Assembly (NCBI RefSeq): GCF_013170805.1 | Contig: NZ_CP051293.1 | Location: 744,001 to 808,000 of the forward strand | Direction: 5' to 3' | Length of the DNA: 64,000 bases | From: Mesorhizobium sp. NZP2077 | GTDB taxonomy: Bacteria; Pseudomonadota; Alphaproteobacteria; Rhizobiales; Rhizobiaceae | Position numbers and translations under genes: made by a program | Notes under the pieces: model-generated | What the model saw: only the letters and a program-made list of their open reading frames with translations | The model's database searches: none | What the model was told of the DNA's origin: nothing | In this document: piece after piece, positions 8,128 through 17,079 of the stretch | Position numbering within the stretch: position 1 is the stretch's first letter | How the letters are laid out: every line of letters begins with the position of its first letter

Positions 8128-8243
8128 CACCTCCGGGATCGGGCAAATCGATGCCGGCGCCGCGGCTGCCGTCAACTTCGGCCGCATTCACCTGGCGAAG
8201 GCGATCTCCTATCGTCGTATGAGTTCGGAGCAGGCGGCGTACA
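8128..8243 (+). pseudogene. comM: comM debris: Walker A fused to the C-terminal end
   Basis: The first part (PPGSGKSM-like, about 8128-8173) matches the Walker A region at 2415-2461. It is joined directly to GRIHLAKAISY-RRMSSEQAA, the C-terminal segment. The several hundred bases between them in comM are deleted. This third relic ends about 20 bp from the glcB stop codon. Confidence 0.7.
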
Positions 8244-8265
8244 TGCTCGCGGCCGACCCTGCTTT

Positions 8266-10437
8266 TCAGGTCGATCCGTGCGCCTTCAGCTCCAGCCGCC
8301 GCGCGTGCAGCACCGGTTCGGTATAGCCATTCGGCTGGCTGGTGCCCTTGAACACCAGGTCGCAGGCGGCCTGGAAGGCGATGGAATTGTCGAAATCCGG
8401 CGCCATCGGCCGGTAGAGCGGATCGCCGACATTCTGGCGGTCGACGATCGCCGCCATGCGCTGCAGGGAATCCCGGACCTGGATTTCCGAGCACACTTTG
8501 TGGCGTAGCCAGTTGGCGATGTGCTGCGAGGAGATGCGCAGCGTGGCGCGGTCTTCCATCAGGCCGACATCGTTGATGTCGGGCACTTTGGAGCAGCCGA
8601 CGCCCTGGTCGATCCAGCGCACGACATAGCCCAGGATGCCTTGCGCGTTGTTGTCGAGTTCGCGCTGGATCTCGTCGGGCGTCCAGTTCGGCCGCACGGC
8701 CACCGGCACGGATAAAATGTCGTCGAGTTTGGCCTTCGGCCTGTTCTTCAACGCTGCTTGCACGGCGTGCACATCGACCTTGTGGTAATGCGTGGCATGC
8801 AGCGTCGCGGCCGTCGGCGACGGCACCCAGGCGGTGTTGGCGCCGGCCTTGGGGTGGGCGATCTTCTGTTCCAGCATCGCCGCCATCAGATCCGGCATCG
8901 CCCACATGCCCTTGCCGATCTGGGCGTGGCCGGCGAGGCCGCATTCGAGCCCGGTGTCGACATTCCAGGCCTCGTAGGCGGAAATCCAGGCGGCCTGCTT
9001 CATGTCGCCCTTGCGGATCATCGGCCCGGCTTCCATCGAGGTATGGATCTCGTCGCCGGTGCGGTCGAGGAAGCCGGTGTTGATGAACACCACGCGATCC
9101 TTTGCCGCGCGGATCGCCTCCTTGAGGTTGATGGTGGTGCGCCGCTCCTCGTCCATGATGCCCATCTTGATGGCGTTCTTCGCCATGCCGAGCAACGCTT
9201 CGACACGGTCGAAGATCTCGACGGCGAAGGCGACTTCCTCCGGGCCGTGCATCTTCGGCTTCACGACATACATCGAGCCGGCGCGGGAATTGGCGCGGCG
9301 GCCTTTCGCGCCGACATCGTGCAGCGCGATCAGCGCCGTCAGCGCCGCGTCCATGATGCCTTCCGGCACCTCATTACCGTCGCGGTCCAGGATCGCCGGA
9401 TTGGTCATCAGATGGCCGACATTCCTGACCAGCATCAGCGAGCGGCCTGGCAAGGTGATCTGGCCGCCGGCCGGTGCGGTGTAGGCGCGGTCGGGATTCA
9501 GCTTGCGGACAAAAGACTTGCCGCCCTTGCTGATCTCTTCGGCCAGATCGCCCTTCATCAGCCCGAGCCAGTTGCGATAGACGACGACCTTGTCCTGCGC
9601 ATCCACCGCCGCGACCGAATCCTCGCAGTCCTGGATGGTGGTCAGCGCCGATTCCAGGATGACATCGGCAATGCCGGCCGGATCGGTGCGGCCGATCTGG
9701 TTGGCGCGGTCGATGACGATCTCGACATGCAGGCCATTTTTGACCAGCAGCACGGCTTGCGGATTGGCGGCGTCGCCGCGATAGCCGACGAATTGCCTGG
9801 GATCGGCCAGCGTCGTCGAGCCGGCGCCGGCGCTGAGCTTCAGCGCGCCATTGGCCACCGACAGGCCGTTCACCCCTGCCCATTTGCCTGAGGTCAGCGG
9901 CGCAGCCTCGTCGAGGAAGCTCTTCGTCCAGGCGACGACCTTAGCGCCACGCACCGGGTTGAAACCCTTGCCCTTCTCCGCGCCGCCGATTTCGGGAATG
10001 GCGTCGGTGCCGTAGAGCGCATCATAGAGCGAGCCCCAGCGCGCATTGGCGGCGTTGAGCGCATAGCGCGCATTCATGACAGGCACGACCAGCTGCGGCC
10101 CGGCAACGACCGCGATTTCCGGATCGACATTCTCCGTGGACACACTGAAGGCCGGCCCCTCGGGAACGAGATAGCCGATCTCCTTCAGGAAGCCTTTGTA
10201 GGCCTCCATGTCGATCGGCGCGCCATTGTCGCGATACCAGCCGTCGAGCTTTTCCTGCATGGCGTCGCGTTTAGCCAGCAGTGCGCGGTTTTTCGGGCCG
10301 AGATCGTGGACGATGGCCGAGAAGCCGTTCCAGAAGGCCTCCGCTTCGATGCCGGTGCCGGGCAGGGCCTCGCCAGCCACAAAATCATGCAGCTCGCGGG
10401 CAATCCGCAATCCGGCGATCTCGATGCGATCGGTCAT
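8266..10437 (-). CDS. glcB: Malate synthase G
   Basis: The enzyme condenses glyoxylate with acetyl-CoA to malate in the glyoxylate/glycolate route, in the cytoplasm. From the ATG at 10437 (GGAG eight bases upstream) the product is 723 residues, the usual length for the monomeric G isoform. An upstream in-frame start would add 20 unrelated residues. Family blocks are visible: [26 protein letters not shown] with the Mg-binding glutamate, [30 protein letters not shown] and the late [14 protein letters not shown] carrying the catalytic aspartate. Palindromic repeats separate it from the hydantoinase gene upstream. comM debris abuts its 3' end, so the island stops at this core gene. Confidence 0.97.
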   Translation of the reverse strand: MTDRIEIAGLRIARELHDFVAGEALPGTGIEAEAFWNGFSAIVHDLGPKNRALLAKRDAMQEKLDGWYRDNGAPIDMEAYKGFLKEIGYLVPEGPAFSVSTENVDPEIAVVAGPQLVVPVMNARYALNAANARWGSLYDALYGTDAIPEIGGAEKGKGFNPVRGAKVVAWTKSFLDEAAPLTSGKWAGVNGLSVANGALKLSAGAGSTTLADPRQFVGYRGDAANPQAVLLVKNGLHVEIVIDRANQIGRTDPAGIADVILESALTTIQDCEDSVAAVDAQDKVVVYRNWLGLMKGDLAEEISKGGKSFVRKLNPDRAYTAPAGGQITLPGRSLMLVRNVGHLMTNPAILDRDGNEVPEGIMDAALTALIALHDVGAKGRRANSRAGSMYVVKPKMHGPEEVAFAVEIFDRVEALLGMAKNAIKMGIMDEERRTTINLKEAIRAAKDRVVFINTGFLDRTGDEIHTSMEAGPMIRKGDMKQAAWISAYEAWNVDTGLECGLAGHAQIGKGMWAMPDLMAAMLEQKIAHPKAGANTAWVPSPTAATLHATHYHKVDVHAVQAALKNRPKAKLDDILSVPVAVRPNWTPDEIQRELDNNAQGILGYVVRWIDQGVGCSKVPDINDVGLMEDRATLRISSQHIANWLRHKVCSEIQVRDSLQRMAAIVDRQNVGDPLYRPMAPDFDNSIAFQAACDLVFKGTSQPNGYTEPVLHARRLELKAHGST

Positions 10438-10543
10438 CAGGCTACTCCAGATGAAAGGCTTTGCGGGGCGTTTGGCATGTTGGGGTTGCAGGGTCAATTC
10501 AGCTTAGGTTGAAGGTGGCGTATTTAGCCGCCGGCGACGCTGC

Positions 10544-10696
10544 CGATCTCCCCCCTTGAGGGGGAGATGGCCGGCAGGCCAGAGGGGGTCGCCGGACGTA
10601 AGGTGCTAGCCCCTTCTGTTCAAATCAGGAGGTCGCGTCCGGTCGAACCGACCCCCTCTGTCGCCTTCGGCGACATCTCCCCCTCAAGGGGGAGAT
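10544..10696. repeat. Large intergenic palindromic repeat (CTCCCCCTTGAGGGGGAG type)
   Basis: Two arms, each with its own hairpin (CTCCCCCTTGAGGGGGAG core) followed by AGAGGGGGTCG or its complement, face each other across about 60 bases between hyuA and glcB. Partial relatives occur near 12860-12885, at 47465-47622 and at 58360-58600. Such repeats are typical of Mesorhizobium intergenic DNA and may act as terminators. Confidence 0.7.
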
Positions 10697-10700
10697 TACC

Positions 10701-12743
10701 CTAAACCGCGATCCTCGGCCTTCCCGAAGCCACCGCCACCACATGCGCCTCGATGAACATGCGCTGGGCTTCGACGGTAGAGACCCGGAACTCCGTCGCA
10801 ACATCAATCTCGGCGCTGTCGGTGCCGGCGTCCTTGGCCCTCTGGGCGACAATGGCCCGCACATCGGCCTCGGCCGCCGCGATCGCCGCCGCCTCGTCGA
10901 GGAAATCGCGCACTGTCTCGCCGGAGGCGAGGCGGAACAGCCCTTCCTTGGGCTGGCTGACCCGGGCCTCGGCCGAGACCCTGACCTGGCCGACGACGGC
11001 GCCGAGCGCGTTGGCGACATCGGTGTCTTCCGGCACCACACACTCATTGCCGACCAGCGGCGCCAGGCCAGCATAGTGCAGCGGCGCAGAGGCACCGAGG
11101 CCGATGACCGGGCGGTCGAGCGCGACGCTCAGCCGCGCGATGCCGGGGTGGGCGTCGACGGCGCGCTGCACCAGCGCGTGTGCCACGGTCGCGGCGCCAT
11201 CGAGGCCGTCCTCGGCGAAGGCGGTTTCGAGGATGTATTCGGCCGACCAGCGCGTCAGCGTCACCAGCACCCGCTCCGAGATCACTTCCGGCGACGCGGC
11301 AATAGGCTGGCCACGGCCATCGCGCTTGCGGGCGAACAATTCGGCGCCGAGGCGAGCGGTCGTGGCATCCCAGTTGGCCTGCTTGCCCAGCACATGCGCC
11401 GCGTCCGACGGGGTGAAGCCGGAGATATGCACCAGCCCGCGGGAGACCAGGCGGTTCAAGGTGGCGTTCTGGGCATTCGAGGTCAGCAGCCTGTCGAGGG
11501 CAAGCGGGGTCGCGCCGATCGCTTCGTAGAGCCGCGCCTCCGGAGCGGTGAGACCAGCTGCAAGCCTTTCCGGTACGCCGGTGCGCACCGCGAAACGGCC
11601 ATCCATGCGGCCGGGGTTGGGCGCTCGGAGCTGGCGCTCGAGTTCCGATCTGACGGCGTCGCCATGCGCCATGCCGGCCAGCGCCAGCGGCACCAGGCGG
11701 CGCGGCCCAAGCAGGATTTTCGGGTTGAGCGCGCCATCGTCCAGCGCCACTTCGGAATCGCCGCCAAGGCCGAAGGTGCGCATGGCGACCGCCTCTACCA
11801 TGGTCCGGAAGCCGCCGACGGTGGCGCCTTCGGGATCGAGCCGCGGGCGGCCCTTGTCGAGCACGGCGACGTCGGTAGTGGTGCCGCCAATGTCTGAGAC
11901 CACGGCATTGTCGAGCCCGGTCATATGGCGGGCGCCAACCAGGCTGGCCGCCGGACCGGAGAGGATCGTTTCGATCGGCCGCTGGCGGGCAAACGCCGCC
12001 GAGACCAGCGCGCCGTCGCCGCGCACCACCATCAAGGGGGCGGCGATGTTGCGGGCTTCCAGAAACCCTTCGGTCGCCGCAACGAGCCGGTCGATCATCG
12101 AAATCAGCCTGGCATTGAGCAGCGTCGTCAGCGCCCGGCGCGGGCCGCCGAGCTTGGCCGACAGTTCGTGGCTAGCCGTGACCGGCAGGCCGGTCTTGTC
12201 GCGGATCAGTTCGCGGGCGGCGATCTCATGCGCCGGATTGCGGGTGGCGAAATAGGCGCAGACGGCAAAGCCTGACACCGAGGCGCCGAGCTCCGGCAAG
12301 GCCGCTTCCAACCCGGACAGGTCGAGTTTGGCGGCATTGCCGTGGACGTCGTGGCCGCCGGGGCAAAACACCACCGGATCGGTGCCGAGCGCCGTCTTCA
12401 GCCCATCGCGGGCGAGGTCGGCTTCGGAAAAGCCGATCATGATGAGAGCCACGCGGCCGCCCTGGCCCTCGACCAGCGCATTGGTGGCAAGCGTCGTCGA
12501 CATCGACACCAGTTTGATCGCGGCCGGGTCGGTGCCGGCTTTTTCGAGCACCGCGTCGACGGCACCGGAGATGCCGACGGCGAGATCGTGCCTGGTGGTC
12601 AGCGCCTTGGCCTTGGCCAGCACCTTGCCCTTGTTCGGCCCCTGCTGTGGGCCTTCGGTTTCAGACCACAGCACGGCATCGGTATAGGTGCCGCCGGTGT
12701 CGATGCCGAGGAAGAGTGGTTTTGGCTTGGTCTTGGCGGTCAT
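10701..12743 (-). CDS. hyuA: Hydantoinase/oxoprolinase A-type ATPase subunit
   Basis: The 680-residue product has the two actin-like ATPase phosphate loops of the HyuA family: GIDTGGTYTDAVL near the N-terminus and SDIGGTTTDVAVL near the middle. STTLATNALVEG, also typical, follows the first. These enzymes open cyclic amides (hydantoins, 5-oxoproline) with ATP, usually with a HyuB partner. No hyuB lies next to it here, which is unusual and leaves the substrate open. It is on the same strand as glcB but a large palindromic repeat separates them. The final 120 residues form the alanine-rich C-terminal region seen in the family. Confidence 0.85.
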   Translation of the reverse strand: MTAKTKPKPLFLGIDTGGTYTDAVLWSETEGPQQGPNKGKVLAKAKALTTRHDLAVGISGAVDAVLEKAGTDPAAIKLVSMSTTLATNALVEGQGGRVALIMIGFSEADLARDGLKTALGTDPVVFCPGGHDVHGNAAKLDLSGLEAALPELGASVSGFAVCAYFATRNPAHEIAARELIRDKTGLPVTASHELSAKLGGPRRALTTLLNARLISMIDRLVAATEGFLEARNIAAPLMVVRGDGALVSAAFARQRPIETILSGPAASLVGARHMTGLDNAVVSDIGGTTTDVAVLDKGRPRLDPEGATVGGFRTMVEAVAMRTFGLGGDSEVALDDGALNPKILLGPRRLVPLALAGMAHGDAVRSELERQLRAPNPGRMDGRFAVRTGVPERLAAGLTAPEARLYEAIGATPLALDRLLTSNAQNATLNRLVSRGLVHISGFTPSDAAHVLGKQANWDATTARLGAELFARKRDGRGQPIAASPEVISERVLVTLTRWSAEYILETAFAEDGLDGAATVAHALVQRAVDAHPGIARLSVALDRPVIGLGASAPLHYAGLAPLVGNECVVPEDTDVANALGAVVGQVRVSAEARVSQPKEGLFRLASGETVRDFLDEAAAIAAAEADVRAIVAQRAKDAGTDSAEIDVATEFRVSTVEAQRMFIEAHVVAVASGRPRIAV

Positions 12744-12913
12744 TCTTGGCGGATCCGGACGGTAGGGACTTTTACTTCCCCGCCCTTATCCGATACGGGC
12801 CCGCCGATAAAGCCGCGAGCGCTGGGCCAACACGCGATGACCGTGATACGAGCCCGACCTCCCCCTTGAGAGGGGAGATCGGCAACGTTGGCCGCTACGC
12901 AGCGAGGATGCCG

Positions 12914-13216
12914 CTATTTGGCCGTGACAGTGCCCTTCATCGAGCTGTGGATCGCACAATGGAACGGATGTGCGCCGGCAACTGATACCTTGACCTTGGC
13001 GCTCTTGCCGGTGGCGAGATGGCCGGTGTCGAAGGAGCCATCGAGCGCGGTGGCGGTGTGCGTCATCGAGTCGGCATTGGTGAAGGTGATGGTATCGCCA
13101 ACGGCGACCGAGATTTTCGACGGGTTGAATTTCATGCCCTTGATCTGGACCGCATGATTGGCGGCATAGGCGGGCATGGCAAAGGCAAGCAGAGCAAGTA
13201 CAAGCATGGTGCGCAT
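12914..13216 (-). CDS. Small periplasmic cupredoxin (type 1 copper protein)
   Basis: A 100-residue protein with a signal peptide (MRTMLVLALLAFAMPAYA, cleavage before ANH). The mature part has the type 1 copper ligand set: a histidine in SMTHTA and the C-terminal loop FHCAIHSSM supplying Cys, His and Met. The short Cys-His-Met loop resembles amicyanin/plastocyanin-like proteins rather than pseudoazurin. It probably carries electrons in the periplasm; the partner is not evident. The neighbouring CDGSH gene lies 58 bp upstream on the same strand and could be co-transcribed. Confidence 0.88.
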   Translation of the reverse strand: MRTMLVLALLAFAMPAYAANHAVQIKGMKFNPSKISVAVGDTITFTNADSMTHTATALDGSFDTGHLATGKSAKVKVSVAGAHPFHCAIHSSMKGTVTAK

Positions 13217-13274
13217 GATGGATTTCCTCCTGAGCGCGAACCCTCATCCTACACTAACGTTGCCGAATGGCCTT

Positions 13275-13901
13275 TCATGCCACAAAGCCAATCTTTTTAT
13301 GCGTGTTGTCGCAAAACGGCTTGTTGGCCGAATGGCCGCAGCGGCAGAGGAAGGAGCGTTGCGTGCGATCGATCGTGTGGCCGGTGCCGGTAACGATCTC
13401 GACATTGCCCTCGAGCTTGAGCGGGCCGTTGGTGGTCGGGGTGACGTTGAGCGGGCCATTCCGCGCCTCCAGCGCCGGCGTGTCCTTCAGCGCCGGTTCG
13501 CCGGTGGCGGTGAAGCCGGCCTTGGTGTGACTGCCATCACAGAACGGCTTGTTTTCCGAAGCGCCGCAGCGGCACAGCGTGGCGCGATAAAAGGTTTCGC
13601 CGTTGAGCACGATCTCGGCGTGAACGGCAAGCGGGCCGTTTTCGCGCAGCCGCACGGTGTTGACCACCGGTGGCTGTTCCTGCGGCCCGCCATCCTTCCT
13701 GACATAGGTGATGGCGCCAGACGGGCAGTTTTCGGCGATTGCCACCACCTTCTCGACGCTGGCCGCATCGGGATGGATCCATTGGCCCGGCGCGTTGGGC
13801 ACGAAGACATGCGGATCGCCAAGCACGCAATTGCGCGAATGGATGCAGCGCTTGCCGGAAAAACCGACGTCGATCTTGTCGCTTTCGACCATGCCGGCCA
13901 T
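13275..13901 (-). CDS. Divergent 4Fe-4S mono-cluster plus double CDGSH iron-sulfur protein
   Basis: The 208-residue protein has three parts. The N-terminus (about 10-68) has the divergent ferredoxin pattern CIHSRNC...ENCPSGAI (Fer4_19 type). Two CDGSH modules follow: CRCGASENKPFCDGSH (about 109-124) and CRCGHSANKPFCDNTH near the end. Each supplies the three Cys and one His that bind a redox-active 2Fe-2S cluster; the second has Asn-Thr where Gly-Ser is usual. The protein is likely a cytoplasmic electron or cluster carrier. GGAG lies seven bases before the ATG. The family is common in rhizobia but its physiological role is not settled. Confidence 0.88.
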   Translation of the reverse strand: MAGMVESDKIDVGFSGKRCIHSRNCVLGDPHVFVPNAPGQWIHPDAASVEKVVAIAENCPSGAITYVRKDGGPQEQPPVVNTVRLRENGPLAVHAEIVLNGETFYRATLCRCGASENKPFCDGSHTKAGFTATGEPALKDTPALEARNGPLNVTPTTNGPLKLEGNVEIVTGTGHTIDRTQRSFLCRCGHSANKPFCDNTHKKIGFVA

Positions 13902-14006
13902 CGCGGTGCTCCTGTTGCCTGGAGCACGCCGCGTCTGACGCGGCGTGCCTTGGGTGTTTGGGCAAGCTATGGCTCGAACAGGAAAACCGTCAAGCTGGCA
14001 AACTGG

Positions 14007-14375
14007 TCAGGGGACGAGATTGATCTCTTCGGTCTCGCCGCCGCTGCAGGTGTAGCAGCAATCCTCGCATTTTTGCTTGTTGCCGGGGCCGACGCCCCAA
14101 TAGGTGCCCTCGTCGCCATCGACCCAGGCGCCGTAGCAGATCGATTCGCCCTCGTTGCAGGAGATCGGCAACGACTTGGTCTCGCCATCGTCGAGGTAGA
14201 AGTCCTTGCCTTCGCCCGGCCAGACATAGTCGCGGTCCTGGCTGTAGAGCTCCAGGCGCATGGCATTGGGATGGCTGTTCTTGACGGTAAAGGTGACGTC
14301 GCCGGCATGGGCGGCCGGTGCAAACAGGACGGCAAGCGAAAACGCGGCGGCAAGGCGCGCGGACGTGAAAGACAT
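14007..14375 (-). CDS. Secreted six-cysteine protein, paralogue of the gene at 16656
   Basis: A signal peptide (first 24 residues, cut after AHA) is followed by about 98 mature residues with six cysteines. Shared blocks with the product of 16656-17012 are ICYGAWVDG, a CxxCCxxC cluster (CEDCCYTC here, CDNCCFIC there) and a C-terminal NLVP/DLVP tail. The shared strand pattern (TVKNSHPNAMRLELYSQDR) suggests a small beta-sandwich exported to the periplasm or outside. I do not recognise a named family. The two paralogues flank the winged-helix/TPR regulator at 15.1 kb, which might control them. Confidence 0.8.
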   Translation of the reverse strand: MSFTSARLAAAFSLAVLFAPAAHAGDVTFTVKNSHPNAMRLELYSQDRDYVWPGEGKDFYLDDGETKSLPISCNEGESICYGAWVDGDEGTYWGVGPGNKQKCEDCCYTCSGGETEEINLVP

Positions 14376-14593
14376 GGAAACCCCCGTGAAGAATCGGCCC
14401 CCACGGCCGATAGGGAATCATTGCACGATGCGCGCGGAGGCTAAAGGGATGGTGGCGACAATCCCTGATATAATCGCACGCGCTGATATAATCGTACACA
14501 GGCCGGACGAACCAGCGTCCTTGCGGTTCTTCGCCCTGAAGCGCGTCGCGTCGAAACGGACTCATGCGTCGCGCTTTAAGCTTTTTGGTTTTT

Positions 14594-14642
14594 ATGCATG
14601 TCGTCTTCCCAAAACCGAGATCACTTTTTGGGCGACATGCAT
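14594..14642. repeat. Rhizobial intergenic palindrome (ATGCATGTCG...CGACATGCAT)
   Basis: Arms ATGCATGTCG and CGACATGCAT are perfect, and an inner CCCAAAA/TTTTGGG pairs as well. The repeat abuts the stop codon of the DUF1127 gene and may end its transcript. The family is widespread in rhizobial intergenic DNA. Confidence 0.6.
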
Positions 14643-14890
14643 TAGCGTTGCCAGAAGGGCAGCTTGGCGATCTCTTCATCGACTTGCCGTCTGGTCAGGC
14701 CGATATCGTCGATCAGATGCGGATTGGTGTCCGAGATTCGCTTGAGGTCCCAGCGCAAGTGTGCCCGCTGGCGCCAGGCGGCGATGGTGTTTCGCAGGTC
14801 CGCAAGGCTATAGCGCCGGCGCGACGCCGGCCCGACTGGCTGTCCCCGCCGCATTGTCCGACGCGGGGTCGATGCGCAAATATTGGTCAT
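14642..14890 (-). CDS. DUF1127 small protein, 82 aa
   Basis: The C-terminal half shows the DUF1127 pattern: TIAAWRQRAHLRWDLKRI, then PHLIDDIGLTRRQVDEEIAKLPFW. These small basic proteins are abundant in alphaproteobacteria; some act in phosphate or carbon uptake control and bind RNA or protein partners. I start it at 14890, with GGAGG five bases upstream; an earlier ATG (14902) would overlap that site. The N-terminal 35 residues are Arg/Pro-rich and less conserved. A hairpin repeat directly follows the stop. Confidence 0.85.
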   Translation of the reverse strand: MTNICASTPRRTMRRGQPVGPASRRRYSLADLRNTIAAWRQRAHLRWDLKRISDTNPHLIDDIGLTRRQVDEEIAKLPFWQR

Positions 14891-15116
14891 GACAACCTCC
14901 ATAGGTTTCCGAGGCCCTCATACGATTTGAGGGGCCAACGATCTGAATGAGGCTGGATTTTGCAGGATACGGACGGCGCCGTAATTAAGCCCTCCCAAAT
15001 AGTTCTCAAAAGTTCCAAACCGGCTCTAACTCTTTGTTTTGACGCGACTCCTCAGGATGAGCACCGCGCTTTTCCCAGGAAAGGCGCCTCACACTTTTCC
15101 TCGAATTGCTCTATAG

Positions 15117-16634
15117 ATGCGCCCTATGCAGGGATCGCGCTTTGCCTTTGGTCCGTTCGTGCTTGATCCGGGTGCGGGAACGCTGCTTCGGAACGACGAT
15201 CCCGTTGCCGTCGGCTATCGCGGGCTGAAGCTGCTTGCGGCGCTGGTCGGACGGCCCGGCGAAATCCTCGAGAAGGCCGAGCTGATGGACGCGGCGTGGC
15301 CGGGCACGGCGGTCGAGGAAGGCAACCTCACCGTCCAGATCGCGCAGCTGCGCAAGCTGCTTGGTCCGCCTGCCGACGGCGGTGAATGGATATCGACGGT
15401 GCCGCGCGTCGGCTACCGCTTCACCGGGGCGATCGAACAGCTCGATCGTGCGAAGCGTAAACCCTTGCCGCTGCCCGACAAACCGTCGATAGCGGTGCTG
15501 CCTTTTGTCAACCTCAGCAACGACCCCGAACAAGAGGCCTTCGCCGACGGGTTGACCGAAGATTTGATCACCGACCTGTCCAGGGCCCCGGGCCTGTTCG
15601 TCATCGCGCGCAACTCGACCTTTGCCTATAAGGGCAAGGCGATGGATGTGCGCGCGATCGCCGAGGAGCTCGGCGTGCGCTACCTCCTGGAGGGCAGCGC
15701 CAGACGCGCCGCCGGGCGCGTGCGCATCAACGCCCAGCTGGTCGACGCCATGAGCGGCGAGCATCTGTGGGCCGAACGCTTCGACCGCGGCCTGGACGAT
15801 ATCTTTGCCGTTCAGGACGAGGCCACGGCCAAGATTGTGGAGGCGCTGCTCGGTCGGCTACGCGCGCCGCCGCCGCGCAACCGGCCCAACAATCTGGAGG
15901 CCTACGATCTCTGCGTGCGGGCGCGCAAGCTGATCGACGATTCGCCGCAGACGGCACGGGAAGCGCATCTGATGCTGACGCGCGCGCTTGCGCTCGATCC
16001 GGACTACGCCGAGGCCCATCGCTGGCTTGCCATGAACCACTGGATGGGATGGGTGCATTGGGGCGAGCCGGTCGAACCCAACCGTCGCATGGCGCTGCAA
16101 CTGGCGCGCAAGGCCGTGGCGATCGATCCCAACGATGCCGGTTGCCGCTGGGTGCTCGGCAATTTGCTTGCCTATGAGCACGACTTCGAAGAGGCGGATG
16201 CCGAATTCGCCAGGGCGTTCGAACTTGACCCGAACGAGGCGGACGCCTGGGCGACACTGGCCGACATCACGACACTGGCCGGGCGGGTCGATGAGGGCCT
16301 CGAGCAGATCCGCAAGGCATTTCGGCTGAACCCGTTTCCGGCGAGCTGGTATTATCTCACCCTTGGCCAGGCGCAATATGCGGCGCGCGACTACGAGGCC
16401 GCCGTCGAGACCTTGCGCCGGGACGAGACCTATCGCACGAGTTCACGCCGTTTCCTGGCGGCAAGCCTGGCCCAGCTCGGCCGGCTCGAAGAGGCGCGCG
16501 CCGAGGTCGAGCTGTTCCTCGTCGGCAACCCGCATTTCACAACCAGCCACTGGGTCTGGACCGAGCCTTTCCGCGACGCAGCTATGTTCGAGCATTTCGT
16601 CGATGGTTTTCGCAAGGCCGGTCTGCCGGAGTAA
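15117..16634 (+). CDS. Winged-helix (OmpR/CadC-type) regulator with TolB-like and TPR regions
   Basis: The 505-residue protein opens with an OmpR-type winged helix (about 8-105: YRGLKLLAALVGRPGEILEK, VQIAQLRKLLG, ISTVPRVGYRF). A TolB/FlgO-like domain follows (about 118-245, KPSIAVLPFVN), then TPR-like repeats. No membrane segment separates the parts, unlike CadC. The TolB part is close to that of the cyclase at 377-2143 (AIARNSTFAYKGKA-like stretch), so both derive from one sensor module. The signal is unknown. Two ATG codons (15117, 15126) are possible starts and neither has a good ribosome site. Secreted paralogues lie on both sides. Confidence 0.88.
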   Translation: MRPMQGSRFAFGPFVLDPGAGTLLRNDDPVAVGYRGLKLLAALVGRPGEILEKAELMDAAWPGTAVEEGNLTVQIAQLRKLLGPPADGGEWISTVPRVGYRFTGAIEQLDRAKRKPLPLPDKPSIAVLPFVNLSNDPEQEAFADGLTEDLITDLSRAPGLFVIARNSTFAYKGKAMDVRAIAEELGVRYLLEGSARRAAGRVRINAQLVDAMSGEHLWAERFDRGLDDIFAVQDEATAKIVEALLGRLRAPPPRNRPNNLEAYDLCVRARKLIDDSPQTAREAHLMLTRALALDPDYAEAHRWLAMNHWMGWVHWGEPVEPNRRMALQLARKAVAIDPNDAGCRWVLGNLLAYEHDFEEADAEFARAFELDPNEADAWATLADITTLAGRVDEGLEQIRKAFRLNPFPASWYYLTLGQAQYAARDYEAAVETLRRDETYRTSSRRFLAASLAQLGRLEEARAEVELFLVGNPHFTTSHWVWTEPFRDAAMFEHFVDGFRKAGLPE

Positions 16635-16655
16635 ACTCCTGCGCAGAGGCGCCAA

Positions 16656-17012
16656 TCATGGCACCAGGTCGATCGTCTCGGTCGTGTGTTCGACGCAGAT
16701 AAAGCAGCAGTTGTCGCAAGGCTGGTCGTTATCAGGCCCGACGCCGGCGGAGATCTGGTCGTTGCCGTCGACCCAGGCGCCATAGCAGATGCGCTCTCCG
16801 GAATTGCAGGACAGCGGCACCGATTTCTGGGAATTCGGGTCGATCATGAACACCTTGTTGTTGCCCGGCCAGACCGTCTCGCGGTCGCGGCTGAACAATT
16901 CGACCGCGACGGCTTCCTTGCGCAGGTTCTTGACGAAGAAGGCCATGTCGGCGGCCTCGGCCGAACTGGTGCAGACCAGCGCCGAAAGCACGGCCATACG
17001 AAACAGCGTCAC
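16656..17012 (-). CDS. Secreted six-cysteine protein, paralogue of the gene at 14007
   Basis: I start this 118-residue protein at the GTG 17012, with GGGAGGT just upstream; the longer open frame is an artefact. The first 20 residues (ending SSAEA) form a signal peptide. The mature part shares RICYGAWVDG, CDNCCFIC and the ETIDLVP end with its paralogue at 14007-14375, and all six cysteines are kept. Its stop lies 21 bp from the stop of the regulator at 15117-16634 (convergent). Function unknown; a periplasmic or secreted role is inferred from the signal peptide. Confidence 0.75.
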   Translation of the reverse strand: MTLFRMAVLSALVCTSSAEAADMAFFVKNLRKEAVAVELFSRDRETVWPGNNKVFMIDPNSQKSVPLSCNSGERICYGAWVDGNDQISAGVGPDNDQPCDNCCFICVEHTTETIDLVP

Positions 17013-17079
17013 GGTCGGACCTCCCGAATCACCGCCGCAGAATCGCATGGCCGCCGATGCCTGTCGCTCGCGTTCTGAC

